From positions 1-8,553 of the forward strand of contig VYDF01000141.1 in the NCBI GenBank assembly GCA_009843565.1: 8,553 bases of DNA. Reading direction: 5' to 3'. Below the pieces are notes generated by a model. That model had not been told where the DNA came from and did no database searches. It saw nothing but the letters and a program-made list of their open reading frames with translations. The position numbers and the translations under genes are program-made. The stretch is from Acidimicrobiia bacterium. Lineage in GTDB: Bacteria > Actinomycetota > Acidimicrobiia > Acidimicrobiales > Bin134. This document shows positions 1-6,945 of this stretch, in pieces. The first letter of the stretch is position 1; every line of letters starts with the position of its first letter.

Positions 1-394
1 CCTCCAGCACCTCCTTCACCACCACCTCTGAGGGGGAGTAGCCCACGTCGGCCCACCCGGTGGGGTACAGCCACACCCCGGAGTCGGCCCGCTGCACCAG
101 CAGGATCTCGCCATCGTCGTTGCCCACCACTGCGCCCACCGCCACCTTGGGAGTGACGTAGCCGGGAACACCGTCGCCCACCGACTTCATCCACTCGGCC
201 ACGAAATTGTCCGGCGTCCAGCCCGAGCTCAGCGTGGCAGCCATGTCGGCGGCCACGTGCAGCACTTCTTCGAATCGCTCCTGCTCATACTTGTTGTCGG
301 TAAAGGCCAGCCCGGTGCGGGCGATTCCGGCCAAGGCCTCCGACCACCGCCGGAGGTCGTCCTCCCCCACAACGGGGCGGCCCTCGTCGGTCAT
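1..394 (-). CDS. Nudix hydrolase with N-terminal helper domain (partial, C-terminus off window)
   Basis: This minus-strand gene starts at the ATG at 394-392 and is cut by the left window edge after 131 codons. It is the only usable start: no ATG, GTG or TTG lies in frame between the glnD stop and this codon. Residues about 13-70 (with RRWSEALAGIARTGLAFTD) resemble the helical N-terminal domain found in front of some Nudix hydrolases (PF12535-like). Residues 80-131 are the start of the Nudix fold: the strand VAVGAVV, then ILLVQRADSGVWLYPTGWAD and the first part of the Nudix box. Such enzymes hydrolyse nucleoside diphosphates linked to another group, often ADP-ribose or a nucleotide sugar; the substrate cannot be read from this fragment. 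The box runs G113-x5-Y119-x7-K127-E128-V-L-E131, so the first canonical Glu is Tyr and Arg is Lys. The gene begins 70 bp after glnD on the same strand and may be the last gene of that operon. Confidence 0.85.
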   Translation of the reverse strand, partial: MTDEGRPVVGEDDLRRWSEALAGIARTGLAFTDNKYEQERFEEVLHVAADMAATLSSGWTPDNFVAEWMKSVGDGVPGYVTPKVAVGAVVGNDDGEILLVQRADSGVWLYPTGWADVGYSPSEVVVKEVLE

Positions 395-422
395 GGCCGC
401 CCAGCGACGGATGGGGAAGCCA

Positions 423-475
423 TCATGGTCAGGCGTTGCCGGTCGGATCCGGGCGGCGTCATGGTCAGGCGTTGC
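423..475. repeat. 17-bp direct repeat copying the 3' end of glnD
   Basis: The sequence tcatggtcaggcgttgc occurs perfectly at 423-439 and 459-475, offset by 36 bp. On the minus strand the first-read copy covers the last codons and TGA stop of glnD, and the second copy lies in the gap before the Nudix gene. The 36-bp offset keeps the glnD frame, so the second copy again reads Asn-Ala-stop. This looks like a small, partly decayed tandem duplication of the gene end. No function is evident. Confidence 0.75.
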
Positions 476-2801
476 AGGAATCGATGGCGTGTTGGAGGGC
501 GAGGTTGATCTCGTGCTGGTGGTCGGGATCGGTCACCTTCTCCCCTTCGCCGTTTCGGACGTAGTAGGCGTGGACAACATCGCCGCCCAGGTCCTGCACC
601 TTGGCACTGAGGATGTTCAGGTCGAGCTGGGACAACGCACTGGTGACCCGGCTCAACAGCCCCATTCGGGCCTGGGCCGCCAACTCGATGATGGTGGCGG
701 TGGACGAGGACTCATTGTCCACCGTGACCTTGGGGGCGATTACCGGCCGGGGGGTGAAGTCGGGCTCGACCTCATAGGTGCTGATTCGCTCAGCCAGCCG
801 GGCCTCGATGGCCAGCCTGCCGGCCAGGGCCTGCTCCACATAGGCGGTGACCTGGGGCCAGTCGATCTCCAGTCCGAGGGTGCTCTCCACTTGGAACCGC
901 TCCAGCGCCATCCCGTACTCGGAATGAGCCGCGGCCAAAAGCACCCGAAGTCCGCTCAGTGCCAGTGCCCCGGCGACGCGGGAGAACATGCCGTGCTGGT
1001 CGGGGGCGATCACCAGCAGAGTGTCGCCCTCGCCCAGCACCAATCGCTCGCCCGCCTCCATCATCTGCCGATGCTCAGGAGTGGGGAATCTCGACGTGAT
1101 CTCGTCGATGTCGCCACCCTCCATGACGTGGGCGCAGCGGGCCACCAGCTCGCGCACCAAGCTGGCCTTCCACTTGCTCCACGCCGAGGGGCCGGTGGCC
1201 ACCGAGTCGGCCTCAGTTAGCGCTCCCAGCAGGCGCAGGGTCTCCACCGTGCGGGCTTGGCGCGACACCTCGGCGATGGTGTCGGGATCCTCCAGGTCGC
1301 GTCGGGTGGCCACATCGGGCAACAGCAGGTGGTGCTCCACCATCGCCACCAGCACGTCCACGTCGGTGGGCGGGTACCCCATACGGTGGGCGATGTCGGC
1401 CACTAGCACCATGCCCACCTCGGTGTGGTCGCCGGGGTAGCCCTTGCCGATGTCGTGGAGCAGAGCGCCCAGCACCAACAGGTCGGGGCGGTCCACCCGG
1501 TCGACCAGGTCGGCGGCCAATGCCGCGGCTTCGCACAGGTGCCGGTCCACGGTGAATTGGTGGTAGGCGTTGCGCTGGGGACGGCTGCGATTGGGGGCCC
1601 ACTCGGGAAGGATGCGCACGAAGAGGTCCATCTGATCCAGCGCCTCGATCACCGGCGGAGCTGCCGCGCCGGTCAACAGCAGATCAACGAACATCTTGCG
1701 GGCCTCGTCCGGCCACGGTTCGGGAAGCGGTTCCATTTGCTCCTGGAGCCGCTCCAGGCTGGGGCGATCCATGCGCAGCCCGTGGGTGGCGGCCGCTCGG
1801 GCCAGGCGCAGCGCAGTGCAGGGATCGGCGGCATCAGCATCATCGGCCAGCACCGCCCGGCCCTCGTGGGTCATCAAACCGACATCCAGCGCGGTGTTGT
1901 TGCGGGTGGTGCGCCGGCGCAGCCGCCGGCGCCATTCGGGCGGCAGCTCGGAATCTCGGAGCCAAGCCCAGATCTCGTCGCTGCGCCAGGCAATAGAACG
2001 GGCCGAGCCGGCGATGGCGGCCATCAGCTCGTCGGCGTCGTCGTAGTCCAACGCCGCGGCCACGCCGTCCTGCTCTTGCAACAGGAGCTGGTCGCCGGGA
2101 CGGTCGGTGGTGCGGTGCAGCTCCACCCGGGCGGCCAGGATCACCTCGTAGTCGGCCCGCAGCTTGCGGCTGTCGGCCTCGTCCATCTCGAATACGGCCG
2201 CTTCGGCCCACCGCAGCGCGTGGACGTCTCGCAGCCCACCCCGGCCCTGCTTGAGGTCGGGCTCCAGCTTGTACGCCACTTCTCCGCTGCGTCGATGGCG
2301 CTCAGCTACTCGCTGGGCCAGCTGGGGCAGCCACCGCCGGCCGTTGCGGCGCCACTGGGTGGCGTTGTCGGCGGTCAAGTCGCCGGTCAACTCGGCATCG
2401 CCGGCGATGTGACGGGCGTCGAGCAGCGATGTGGCCGTGTCCAGATCGGTCTTGGCCAGTTCTCGGGTTTCCCGAGGCGTCCGCACAGAGTGGCCGAGCT
2501 TCAGCCCCTCGTCCCAAATCGGATACCACAACCGGGTGGCGATGTCGCCGATATCGGGGCGGTCGCGGTGCAGCAGCAACAGGTCGATATCGCTATAGGG
2601 ACACAACTCGGCCCGGCCGTACCCGCCCACTGCCACCAGCGCGATGCCCTCGCTGTCGGCCACCTCATCAGCGAAGATGCCCTGGAGCCACTCATCGACC
2701 CGCCGAGCCAGCGCGCGGCACAGAACCGTCCCCACCATGCTGCGAGCAGCCAGCAGCTCATCGCGGCGCAGTGCGCTCTTTATCGCCTCGCCTATCGCCA
2801 C
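465..2801 (-). CDS. glnD: GlnD, bifunctional PII nucleotidyltransferase / nucleotidyl-removing enzyme
   Basis: GlnD senses glutamine and covalently modifies PII signal proteins (GlnB/GlnK) when nitrogen is low, then removes the group when glutamine is high. The 778-aa protein has the full domain order. The nucleotidyltransferase motif GGYGRAELCPYSDIDL spans residues 59-74, with likely metal ligands D71 and D73; the conserved LEPDLKQGRGGLRD is at 179-192. A GlnD-type segment YHQFTVDRHL lies at 413-422. The HD hydrolase domain has LLHDIGKG with H449-D450, then H459 and H490-H491. Two ACT domains, the expected glutamine-binding part, lie at about 595-665 and 703-778. It is shorter than the 890-aa E. 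coli protein but nothing essential seems missing. The start is GTG at 2801-2799, with an in-frame TAG five codons upstream. An AAGGA-like site lies rather far upstream, so a later start (Met22) remains possible. In Corynebacterium the homologue adenylylates GlnK rather than uridylylating it, so UMP versus AMP cannot be decided here. It follows livF by 78 bp on the same strand. Confidence 0.96.
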   Translation of the reverse strand: MAIGEAIKSALRRDELLAARSMVGTVLCRALARRVDEWLQGIFADEVADSEGIALVAVGGYGRAELCPYSDIDLLLLHRDRPDIGDIATRLWYPIWDEGLKLGHSVRTPRETRELAKTDLDTATSLLDARHIAGDAELTGDLTADNATQWRRNGRRWLPQLAQRVAERHRRSGEVAYKLEPDLKQGRGGLRDVHALRWAEAAVFEMDEADSRKLRADYEVILAARVELHRTTDRPGDQLLLQEQDGVAAALDYDDADELMAAIAGSARSIAWRSDEIWAWLRDSELPPEWRRRLRRRTTRNNTALDVGLMTHEGRAVLADDADAADPCTALRLARAAATHGLRMDRPSLERLQEQMEPLPEPWPDEARKMFVDLLLTGAAAPPVIEALDQMDLFVRILPEWAPNRSRPQRNAYHQFTVDRHLCEAAALAADLVDRVDRPDLLVLGALLHDIGKGYPGDHTEVGMVLVADIAHRMGYPPTDVDVLVAMVEHHLLLPDVATRRDLEDPDTIAEVSRQARTVETLRLLGALTEADSVATGPSAWSKWKASLVRELVARCAHVMEGGDIDEITSRFPTPEHRQMMEAGERLVLGEGDTLLVIAPDQHGMFSRVAGALALSGLRVLLAAAHSEYGMALERFQVESTLGLEIDWPQVTAYVEQALAGRLAIEARLAERISTYEVEPDFTPRPVIAPKVTVDNESSSTATIIELAAQARMGLLSRVTSALSQLDLNILSAKVQDLGGDVVHAYYVRNGEGEKVTDPDHQHEINLALQHAIDSCNA

Positions 2802-2879
2802 TACTCGTTGAGGCTAGTTGTCCTTAGCTCCAATAGCGACGTAACCCATACGGTCCGCCGCCGAAGCAACCTCGCAGGG

Positions 2880-3611
2880 CTACGACCCCATCAGCGAGCC
2901 CAGGTACAGGCTCACCACTTTGGGGTCGTCGAGCAGCTCTCGACCGGTGCCGGTGTAGGCGTTGGTCCCGTGATCCAGCACGTTGCCCCGATCGCAGATC
3001 TCCAGGCAGCGTCGGGCATTTTGCTCCACCATGATCAGCGACACTCCGTGCTGGGCGATGCGGGTGACCTGTTCGAACACCTGGTCTTGGTACGCGGGAG
3101 AAAGCCCGGCCGAGGGCTCGTCCAGCAGCACCACTTGGGGGTCCATCATCAGCGCTCTGCCGATGGCCACCATCTGGCGCTGCCCTCCCGACAGCCCGTC
3201 GGCCCGCTGGTCCCGGCGCTCGGCCAACAGGGGGAACAGCTCGGCCACCGCTTCGAACCGCTGGTGGAAGGTGCTGGGCTTCTGGAACACCCCCATCTCC
3301 AGGTTCTCCTGGATGGTCAGTCGGGGGAACACATTGTCGGTCTGGGGCACATAACCGATGCCCCGGGACACCAGCTCATGGGGGCGTCGGCCGGTGATGT
3401 CCTCATCGGCCATGCGGACGGTGCCGGAGCGGATTTCCACCAGTCCGAAAATCGCCTTCAGCAGGGTGGACTTGCCAGCCCCGTTGGGACCGATGATCCC
3501 GATCACCTCACCGAGATGCAGATCCAATGAGCAGCCGTTCAAAATGTCGACTCCGGGCAGGTACCCGGCCACCACATCCTCAACCCGGATCAGGGGGCCA
3601 AACTCGCTCAT
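2880..3611 (-). CDS. livF: LivF, ATP-binding subunit of branched-chain amino acid ABC importer
   Basis: This is the second cytoplasmic ATPase of a HAAT-family importer; with LivG it powers uptake through LivH-LivM. I chose the ATG at 3611-3609 (MSEFGPLIR, 243 aa) because it sits 13 bp after the livG stop behind an AGGCGG-like ribosome site. The longer in-frame start at 3665 would overlap livG by 41 bp and adds 18 residues that do not resemble the family. Numbering from the chosen start, the Walker A GPNGAGKST is at 41-49, the Q-loop YVPQTDN centres on Q90, the signature LSGGQ is at 140-144, and Walker B VVLLDEP gives D164 and E165. The segment IMVEQNARRCLEICDRG, with Gln where most ABC ATPases have the switch His, is normal for LivF rather than LivG. 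The gene ends with TAG at 2882-2880, and glnD follows after 78 bp. The exact amino acid or amide transported cannot be told from this subunit. Confidence 0.94.
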   Translation of the reverse strand: MSEFGPLIRVEDVVAGYLPGVDILNGCSLDLHLGEVIGIIGPNGAGKSTLLKAIFGLVEIRSGTVRMADEDITGRRPHELVSRGIGYVPQTDNVFPRLTIQENLEMGVFQKPSTFHQRFEAVAELFPLLAERRDQRADGLSGGQRQMVAIGRALMMDPQVVLLDEPSAGLSPAYQDQVFEQVTRIAQHGVSLIMVEQNARRCLEICDRGNVLDHGTNAYTGTGRELLDDPKVVSLYLGSLMGS

Positions 3612-3624
3612 GATTCCGCCTCGC

Positions 3625-4518
3625 TCACGACCCTCCTCCTGCTCGACGCCGACCCAGATAGGCATCGATCACCTGGTGGTCGTGGATGACCTTCCACGGA
3701 GGTCCCTCGGCGATGACTCTGCCCTGGGCCAACACCACCACCCAGTCGCTGATGCCGGTCACCACGTCCATGGCGTGCTCGATGAACACCACCGTCAGAC
3801 CCTCGAAGGCCAGCTGGGTGATGTGGCGCATCAAAGACTGGGCCAAAGCGGGGTTCACGCCGGCCATGGGCTCATCGAGCATGATCATCACCGGATCGGC
3901 CATGAGCGCCCGGGCCACCTCCAGGAGCTTTCGCTGACCGCCCGACAGCGTGCCGGCCAGCTCGTCACGCATGTGGGCCAGGTTGAACCGATCCAGCAGC
4001 TCGTCGGCAAGCTCGACGTTGGCCTCCTCCTGGTCGCGCCACCGCGACCGGAACGGGGCCGCCGACAATCGCTCCCCTGCTTGGCCGGGGGCCCCCAGAA
4101 GCACGTTGTCCAGCACGGTCAGCTTGGCTAGCGATTTGGTGAGTTGAAAGGTGCGGATCATGCCCTGGCGGGCCAATTGGTCGGGCGACGGCGAGGACAC
4201 CGGCTGTCCGTCGAACGACCAGCGCCCGGTGTCGGCCCGGTCGAAGCCGGTCAACAGATTGAACAGGGTGGTCTTGCCCGCACCGTTGGGACCGATAAGG
4301 GCGGTGACCACCCCCCGCTCCACCTCCAGGTGGTCGACGTCCACCGCTCGCAACCCGCCAAAGCTCCTGGTGAGTTCGTCCACCACCAATATCGGGTGAG
4401 GTTTGGGCGCGCCAGCCACCGGGGGCACAGAGTGGTTGGGCTCGATCTGGGCCCCTACCAGCCCAGATTCGGTTCCGGCACGCGCCTCGCCGGGAACTGG
4501 CGTCAGCTCATCGGGCAT
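3625..4518 (-). CDS. livG: LivG, ATP-binding subunit of branched-chain amino acid ABC importer
   Basis: This is the first ATPase of the HAAT importer and the partner of LivF. The ABC domain starts near residue 42 (ILVVDELTRSFGGLRAV). Walker A GPNGAGKTT is at 76-84, the Q-loop Q125 lies in RTFQLTKSLAKLTVLDNV, the signature LSGGQ is at 191-195, Walker B MIMLDEP gives D215 and E216, and the switch His is H248 in FIEHAMDVVTGISD. The QLTKSLAKLTVLDNV stretch and the IEHAMDVV switch are LivG-like. The start ATG at 4518-4516 overlaps the livM end by 11 bp, which favours translational coupling. The first 41 residues are rich in Pro, Gly, Ala and Glu and match nothing I know in LivG. Either this is a disordered tail or the true start lies further in. 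The 297-aa length exceeds the roughly 255 aa of E. coli LivG by about that amount. Confidence 0.93.
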   Translation of the reverse strand: MPDELTPVPGEARAGTESGLVGAQIEPNHSVPPVAGAPKPHPILVVDELTRSFGGLRAVDVDHLEVERGVVTALIGPNGAGKTTLFNLLTGFDRADTGRWSFDGQPVSSPSPDQLARQGMIRTFQLTKSLAKLTVLDNVLLGAPGQAGERLSAAPFRSRWRDQEEANVELADELLDRFNLAHMRDELAGTLSGGQRKLLEVARALMADPVMIMLDEPMAGVNPALAQSLMRHITQLAFEGLTVVFIEHAMDVVTGISDWVVVLAQGRVIAEGPPWKVIHDHQVIDAYLGRRRAGGGS

Positions 4519-5515
4519 CTAACTGCATTTCTATGCGATTGCCGGTAATACCCTGGGGGCGGAACAGCATGAGCAAAACCAGGGTCAAGCCCACCATGGC
4601 CACGCTGATGACCCCTTCGGAGCCGCTCAAGAAGTCAGCCACCGCGTCCGGGAGCCACGCCTCGGCGGTGAGCTGGCGCAGGAACGACTCAATCCACTCC
4701 CGCAGGAACCAGAACAAGATGGCGCCGAGCACCGGTCCCATGTAGGTGGCGGCGCCGCCCAGCAGCAGCGCGGTGTAGGCGAAGAAGGTGACCTGAGGAC
4801 GGAATCCGTTGGGGTCGGCGCCAGAGGTCTTGATGGCATCGATCACCCCGCCCAGGCCGCCGATAACCCCGCCGATGATCAGTGCCTGCATCTTGTAGGA
4901 GAACACGTTCTTGCCCAGGCTGCGGGCTGCATCCTCGTCTTCCCGGATCGACTTCAGCACCCGTCCCCACGGACTGCGCACGATCAGGAACACCACCAGG
5001 CTGACCAGCGCCACCAGCACCCAGCCCACGGTGATGACCCACATCTGCTGGCCGGTGAACTCGAAGGTGCCCACGCCGTAGCGGTCGTGGGGACCGTCGG
5101 GGTAGGGATTCAGGTCGTAGAACGCCCCGGCGTCGAAGCTCACGCTGAGCGGCCCTCCGGTGAGGCCGATGGCGTCGGTAGAGCCGATAAGGATTCGGAT
5201 GATCTCGGCGGCGGCAATGGTGACGATGGCGAACATCACCGCATGCAGCCGCAAGGTGGGAAAGCCGAGGGCCACCGCCAACGCCACCGACAAAACCAGG
5301 CCCACCAAGATGCCCACCCACAGCGACCAGCCGAAAGTGGCCACCGACACGCTGGTGCCGTAGGCCCCCAGCAACAAGAAGCCGACCTGGCCGAAGTTCA
5401 ACAGCCCGGTGAAGCCGAAGTGCACGTTCAGGCCGATGGCGGCCAAGGCCAGGATCACCGCCTCGGGCCCGAATGCGGCTCGGGCCGCGTTGCCAAAGAT
5501 GATGTCGAAGTCCAC
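4508..5515 (-). CDS. livM: LivM, inner-membrane permease of branched-chain amino acid ABC importer
   Basis: LivM is one of the two membrane subunits that form the translocation path with LivH. The 335-aa protein is very hydrophobic, with about eight to ten likely membrane segments. Family landmarks include GLNVHFGFTGLLNFGQVGF (29-47), the cytoplasmic coupling region SIREDEDAARSLGKNVFSYK (189-208) that contacts an ATPase, followed by GGVIGGLGGVIDA, then FFAYTALLLGGAATYMGPVLG and the C-terminal LLMLFRPQGITG. The start is GTG at 5515-5513, directly after an in-frame TAA, so no longer start is possible. The ribosome site is weak. The gap to livH is 36 bp, and the end overlaps livG by 11 bp. Residues 127-152 (FDAGAFYDLNPYPDGPHDRY and following) form a polar loop, probably extracytoplasmic. 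Confidence 0.94.
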   Translation of the reverse strand: MDFDIIFGNAARAAFGPEAVILALAAIGLNVHFGFTGLLNFGQVGFLLLGAYGTSVSVATFGWSLWVGILVGLVLSVALAVALGFPTLRLHAVMFAIVTIAAAEIIRILIGSTDAIGLTGGPLSVSFDAGAFYDLNPYPDGPHDRYGVGTFEFTGQQMWVITVGWVLVALVSLVVFLIVRSPWGRVLKSIREDEDAARSLGKNVFSYKMQALIIGGVIGGLGGVIDAIKTSGADPNGFRPQVTFFAYTALLLGGAATYMGPVLGAILFWFLREWIESFLRQLTAEAWLPDAVADFLSGSEGVISVAMVGLTLVLLMLFRPQGITGNRIEMQLDAR

Positions 5516-5551
5516 TTACCGCGCCCGTCTCATCTGGAGACCCCAGTCCAC

Positions 5552-6841
5552 TCAACCCACCCGAGCCTTGATGCCGAACAGGCCTTGGGGGCGGAACAGC
5601 AACACCAGGATGAGTGCGGCCAGCGGCACCACAAACTTCAACTCGGGCGAGATCCACAGCGTGCTCACCTCAGTGGACATGCCGATTATGAGCGATCCGG
5701 CCATCGCGCCAAATGCCGTGCCCAGTCCGCCGAGCTCCACCCCGGCGAAGATCAACAACAGGAGCTGAAAGCCCAAAAACGGGTCGATGTCGGTGTCGAG
5801 ACCCTGGAACACCCCGCCGAGTCCGGCCAGAGCGGCCCCAATGGCCCACACCATCAGCACCACTCGGTTCACGTTGATGCCTGATGCCTCGGCCAGGCTG
5901 GCGTTGTCCGACACCGCCCGGGTGGCCTTGCCGAACCGGGTCCACTGAAGCATCAGCCCCATGGCCAGCAAGATGGCGATGATCACCGCCACCGTCATCA
6001 GCTCTCGAGGGGTCACCGCCCACGGTCCGAACTCCCATCGCTCCTGCACTTGGAAGTCGGTATAGGGAAGGGGCTCGGCGCCGAAGAACAACTGGATCAC
6101 CTGGCGCCCGAGCAGCGACAGGCCGATGGTGACCACCACAAGCTGGAAGATGCCCAGCCGTCGGTTCCGCAAGGGGCGGAACAGTCCCGTTTCCAACCCC
6201 GCACCCAGCATTCCGCACACGATCATGGTGACGATGGCGGCCACAATCAGGTTCAACTCGCCCCAGGAGCTGTTGAAGTACCAGGCGATGACCGCGCCAA
6301 AGGTCACCAGCTCCCCGTGGGCGAAGTTGACCAGACCCGTGGTTCCGTAGATGAGCGAAAGACCGATGGCGCTCATGGCGATGATCAGGCCGAATTTCAA
6401 GCCGTTGAACACCGTCTGAGCCGCCCGGTCCCCGAACGGCGTGCCCTTGGGGGCCTCGCCCACCGCGAACACCACCGCTCGGGAGGCGCCCTCGAGCACC
6501 GCCACCTCGACGATGGACTCGAACCCCTCCCTCAACCCGATCCCGTCGGGCAGCGTGCTCTGGTCGAGGGATACCCGGTACGTGCCGGCAACGGGCACCG
6601 CCACCGACCATTGGCCTTGGGAGTCGGTAACGGCCCGGCCGATACTCGCACCGGATTGGTCGGCCACGGTGATCTCAACCCCGGCGAAAAACTGGTCGAA
6701 GCCCACCCGAAGGGTGTCCTCCAGCACCGTCGGCTGGGAGCTGTCGGCTTCGCTGCCCGACTGGGCCGAGACGGGAACAGCCCAAGCCAGCACAAAACAC
6801 AGCACGAAAACAGCGAGCGCGAGAAGCCTCCGCATCCACAT
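5552..6841 (-). CDS. livH: LivH-type permease with signal peptide and N-terminal Ig-like domain
   Basis: The C-terminal part (about residues 141-429) is a LivH permease: FGLIIAMSAIGLSLIYGTTG, LVNFAHGELVTFGA, the cytoplasmic coupling loop NASLAEASGINVNRVV (313-328), GAALAGLGGVFQG and the closing LVLLFRPQGLFG. It is the first gene of the liv cluster and pairs with LivM. The odd part is in front. Residues 1-26 look like a signal peptide (MRR, a hydrophobic core, then VPVSA with likely cleavage after A26). Residues about 40-128 form a soluble beta-rich domain with GVEITVADQSGASIGRAVTD, then GQWSVAVPVAGTYRVSLDQ, typical of Ig-like or carboxypeptidase-regulatory-like folds. The protein is 429 aa against 308 aa for E. 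coli LivH. The extra domain should lie outside the membrane, where it could meet the binding protein or the cell wall; that role is inference. The ATG at 6841-6839 is used; Met3 is an alternative. The ribosome site is weak. Confidence 0.93.
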   Translation of the reverse strand: MWMRRLLALAVFVLCFVLAWAVPVSAQSGSEADSSQPTVLEDTLRVGFDQFFAGVEITVADQSGASIGRAVTDSQGQWSVAVPVAGTYRVSLDQSTLPDGIGLREGFESIVEVAVLEGASRAVVFAVGEAPKGTPFGDRAAQTVFNGLKFGLIIAMSAIGLSLIYGTTGLVNFAHGELVTFGAVIAWYFNSSWGELNLIVAAIVTMIVCGMLGAGLETGLFRPLRNRRLGIFQLVVVTIGLSLLGRQVIQLFFGAEPLPYTDFQVQERWEFGPWAVTPRELMTVAVIIAILLAMGLMLQWTRFGKATRAVSDNASLAEASGINVNRVVLMVWAIGAALAGLGGVFQGLDTDIDPFLGFQLLLLIFAGVELGGLGTAFGAMAGSLIIGMSTEVSTLWISPELKFVVPLAALILVLLFRPQGLFGIKARVG

Positions 6842-6945
6842 TCACGCTACTGCCCGGCATAAACGCATTCGGGGAGGCATCAGCAGCGGGCGATTATTCG
6901 TGCTCCCCGTTTCACGAGCGGCCGATTAGCGACCACAATGGGGGC
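6842..6945. promoter_or_regulatory. Divergent intergenic region between livH and larE, with imperfect inverted repeat
   Basis: These 104 bp separate two divergent units and must hold both start regions unless transcripts begin further away. An imperfect inverted repeat pairs ggggaggca (6871-6879) with tgctcccc (6901-6908), flanking the AT-rich gattattcg. It could be an operator or chance. I could not assign convincing -35/-10 boxes on either strand, nor a recognised nitrogen-regulator box. Both flanking genes have poor ribosome sites, so short-leader or leaderless transcripts are possible. Confidence 0.35.

Noticed and set aside
207..1220. Plus-strand open frame of 337 codons over the Nudix gene and the glnD end
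   Set aside because: It is antisense to conserved Nudix and ACT-domain coding sequence and shows no domain of its own.
1425..3530. A 701-codon open frame on the plus strand, antisense to glnD and livF
   Set aside because: It crosses two clearly real genes and reads as low-complexity His/Gln/Gly/Val-rich sequence with no motif. Long antisense frames are common under strong GC bias at third positions.
3612..3665. Longer start for livF at 3665
   Set aside because: It overlaps livG by 41 bp and adds residues unlike the family, whereas the ATG at 3611 has a suitable ribosome site and a 13-bp gap.
4689..5657. Second minus-strand frame inside livM and livH
   Set aside because: It is Arg/Gly/His-rich and out of frame with the two membrane proteins, whose own frames show full family motifs.
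3625..6841. Urea transporter (urtBCDE) instead of liv
   Set aside because: The glnD and amt context made it tempting, but the two ATPases have liv-like Walker A surroundings and no urease or urtA gene is present. It cannot be fully excluded.
6842..6945. GlnR-type box around gtgaaac on the minus strand upstream of livH
   Set aside because: A gaaac half-site exists, but no gTnAC half-site lies at the six-base spacing on either side.
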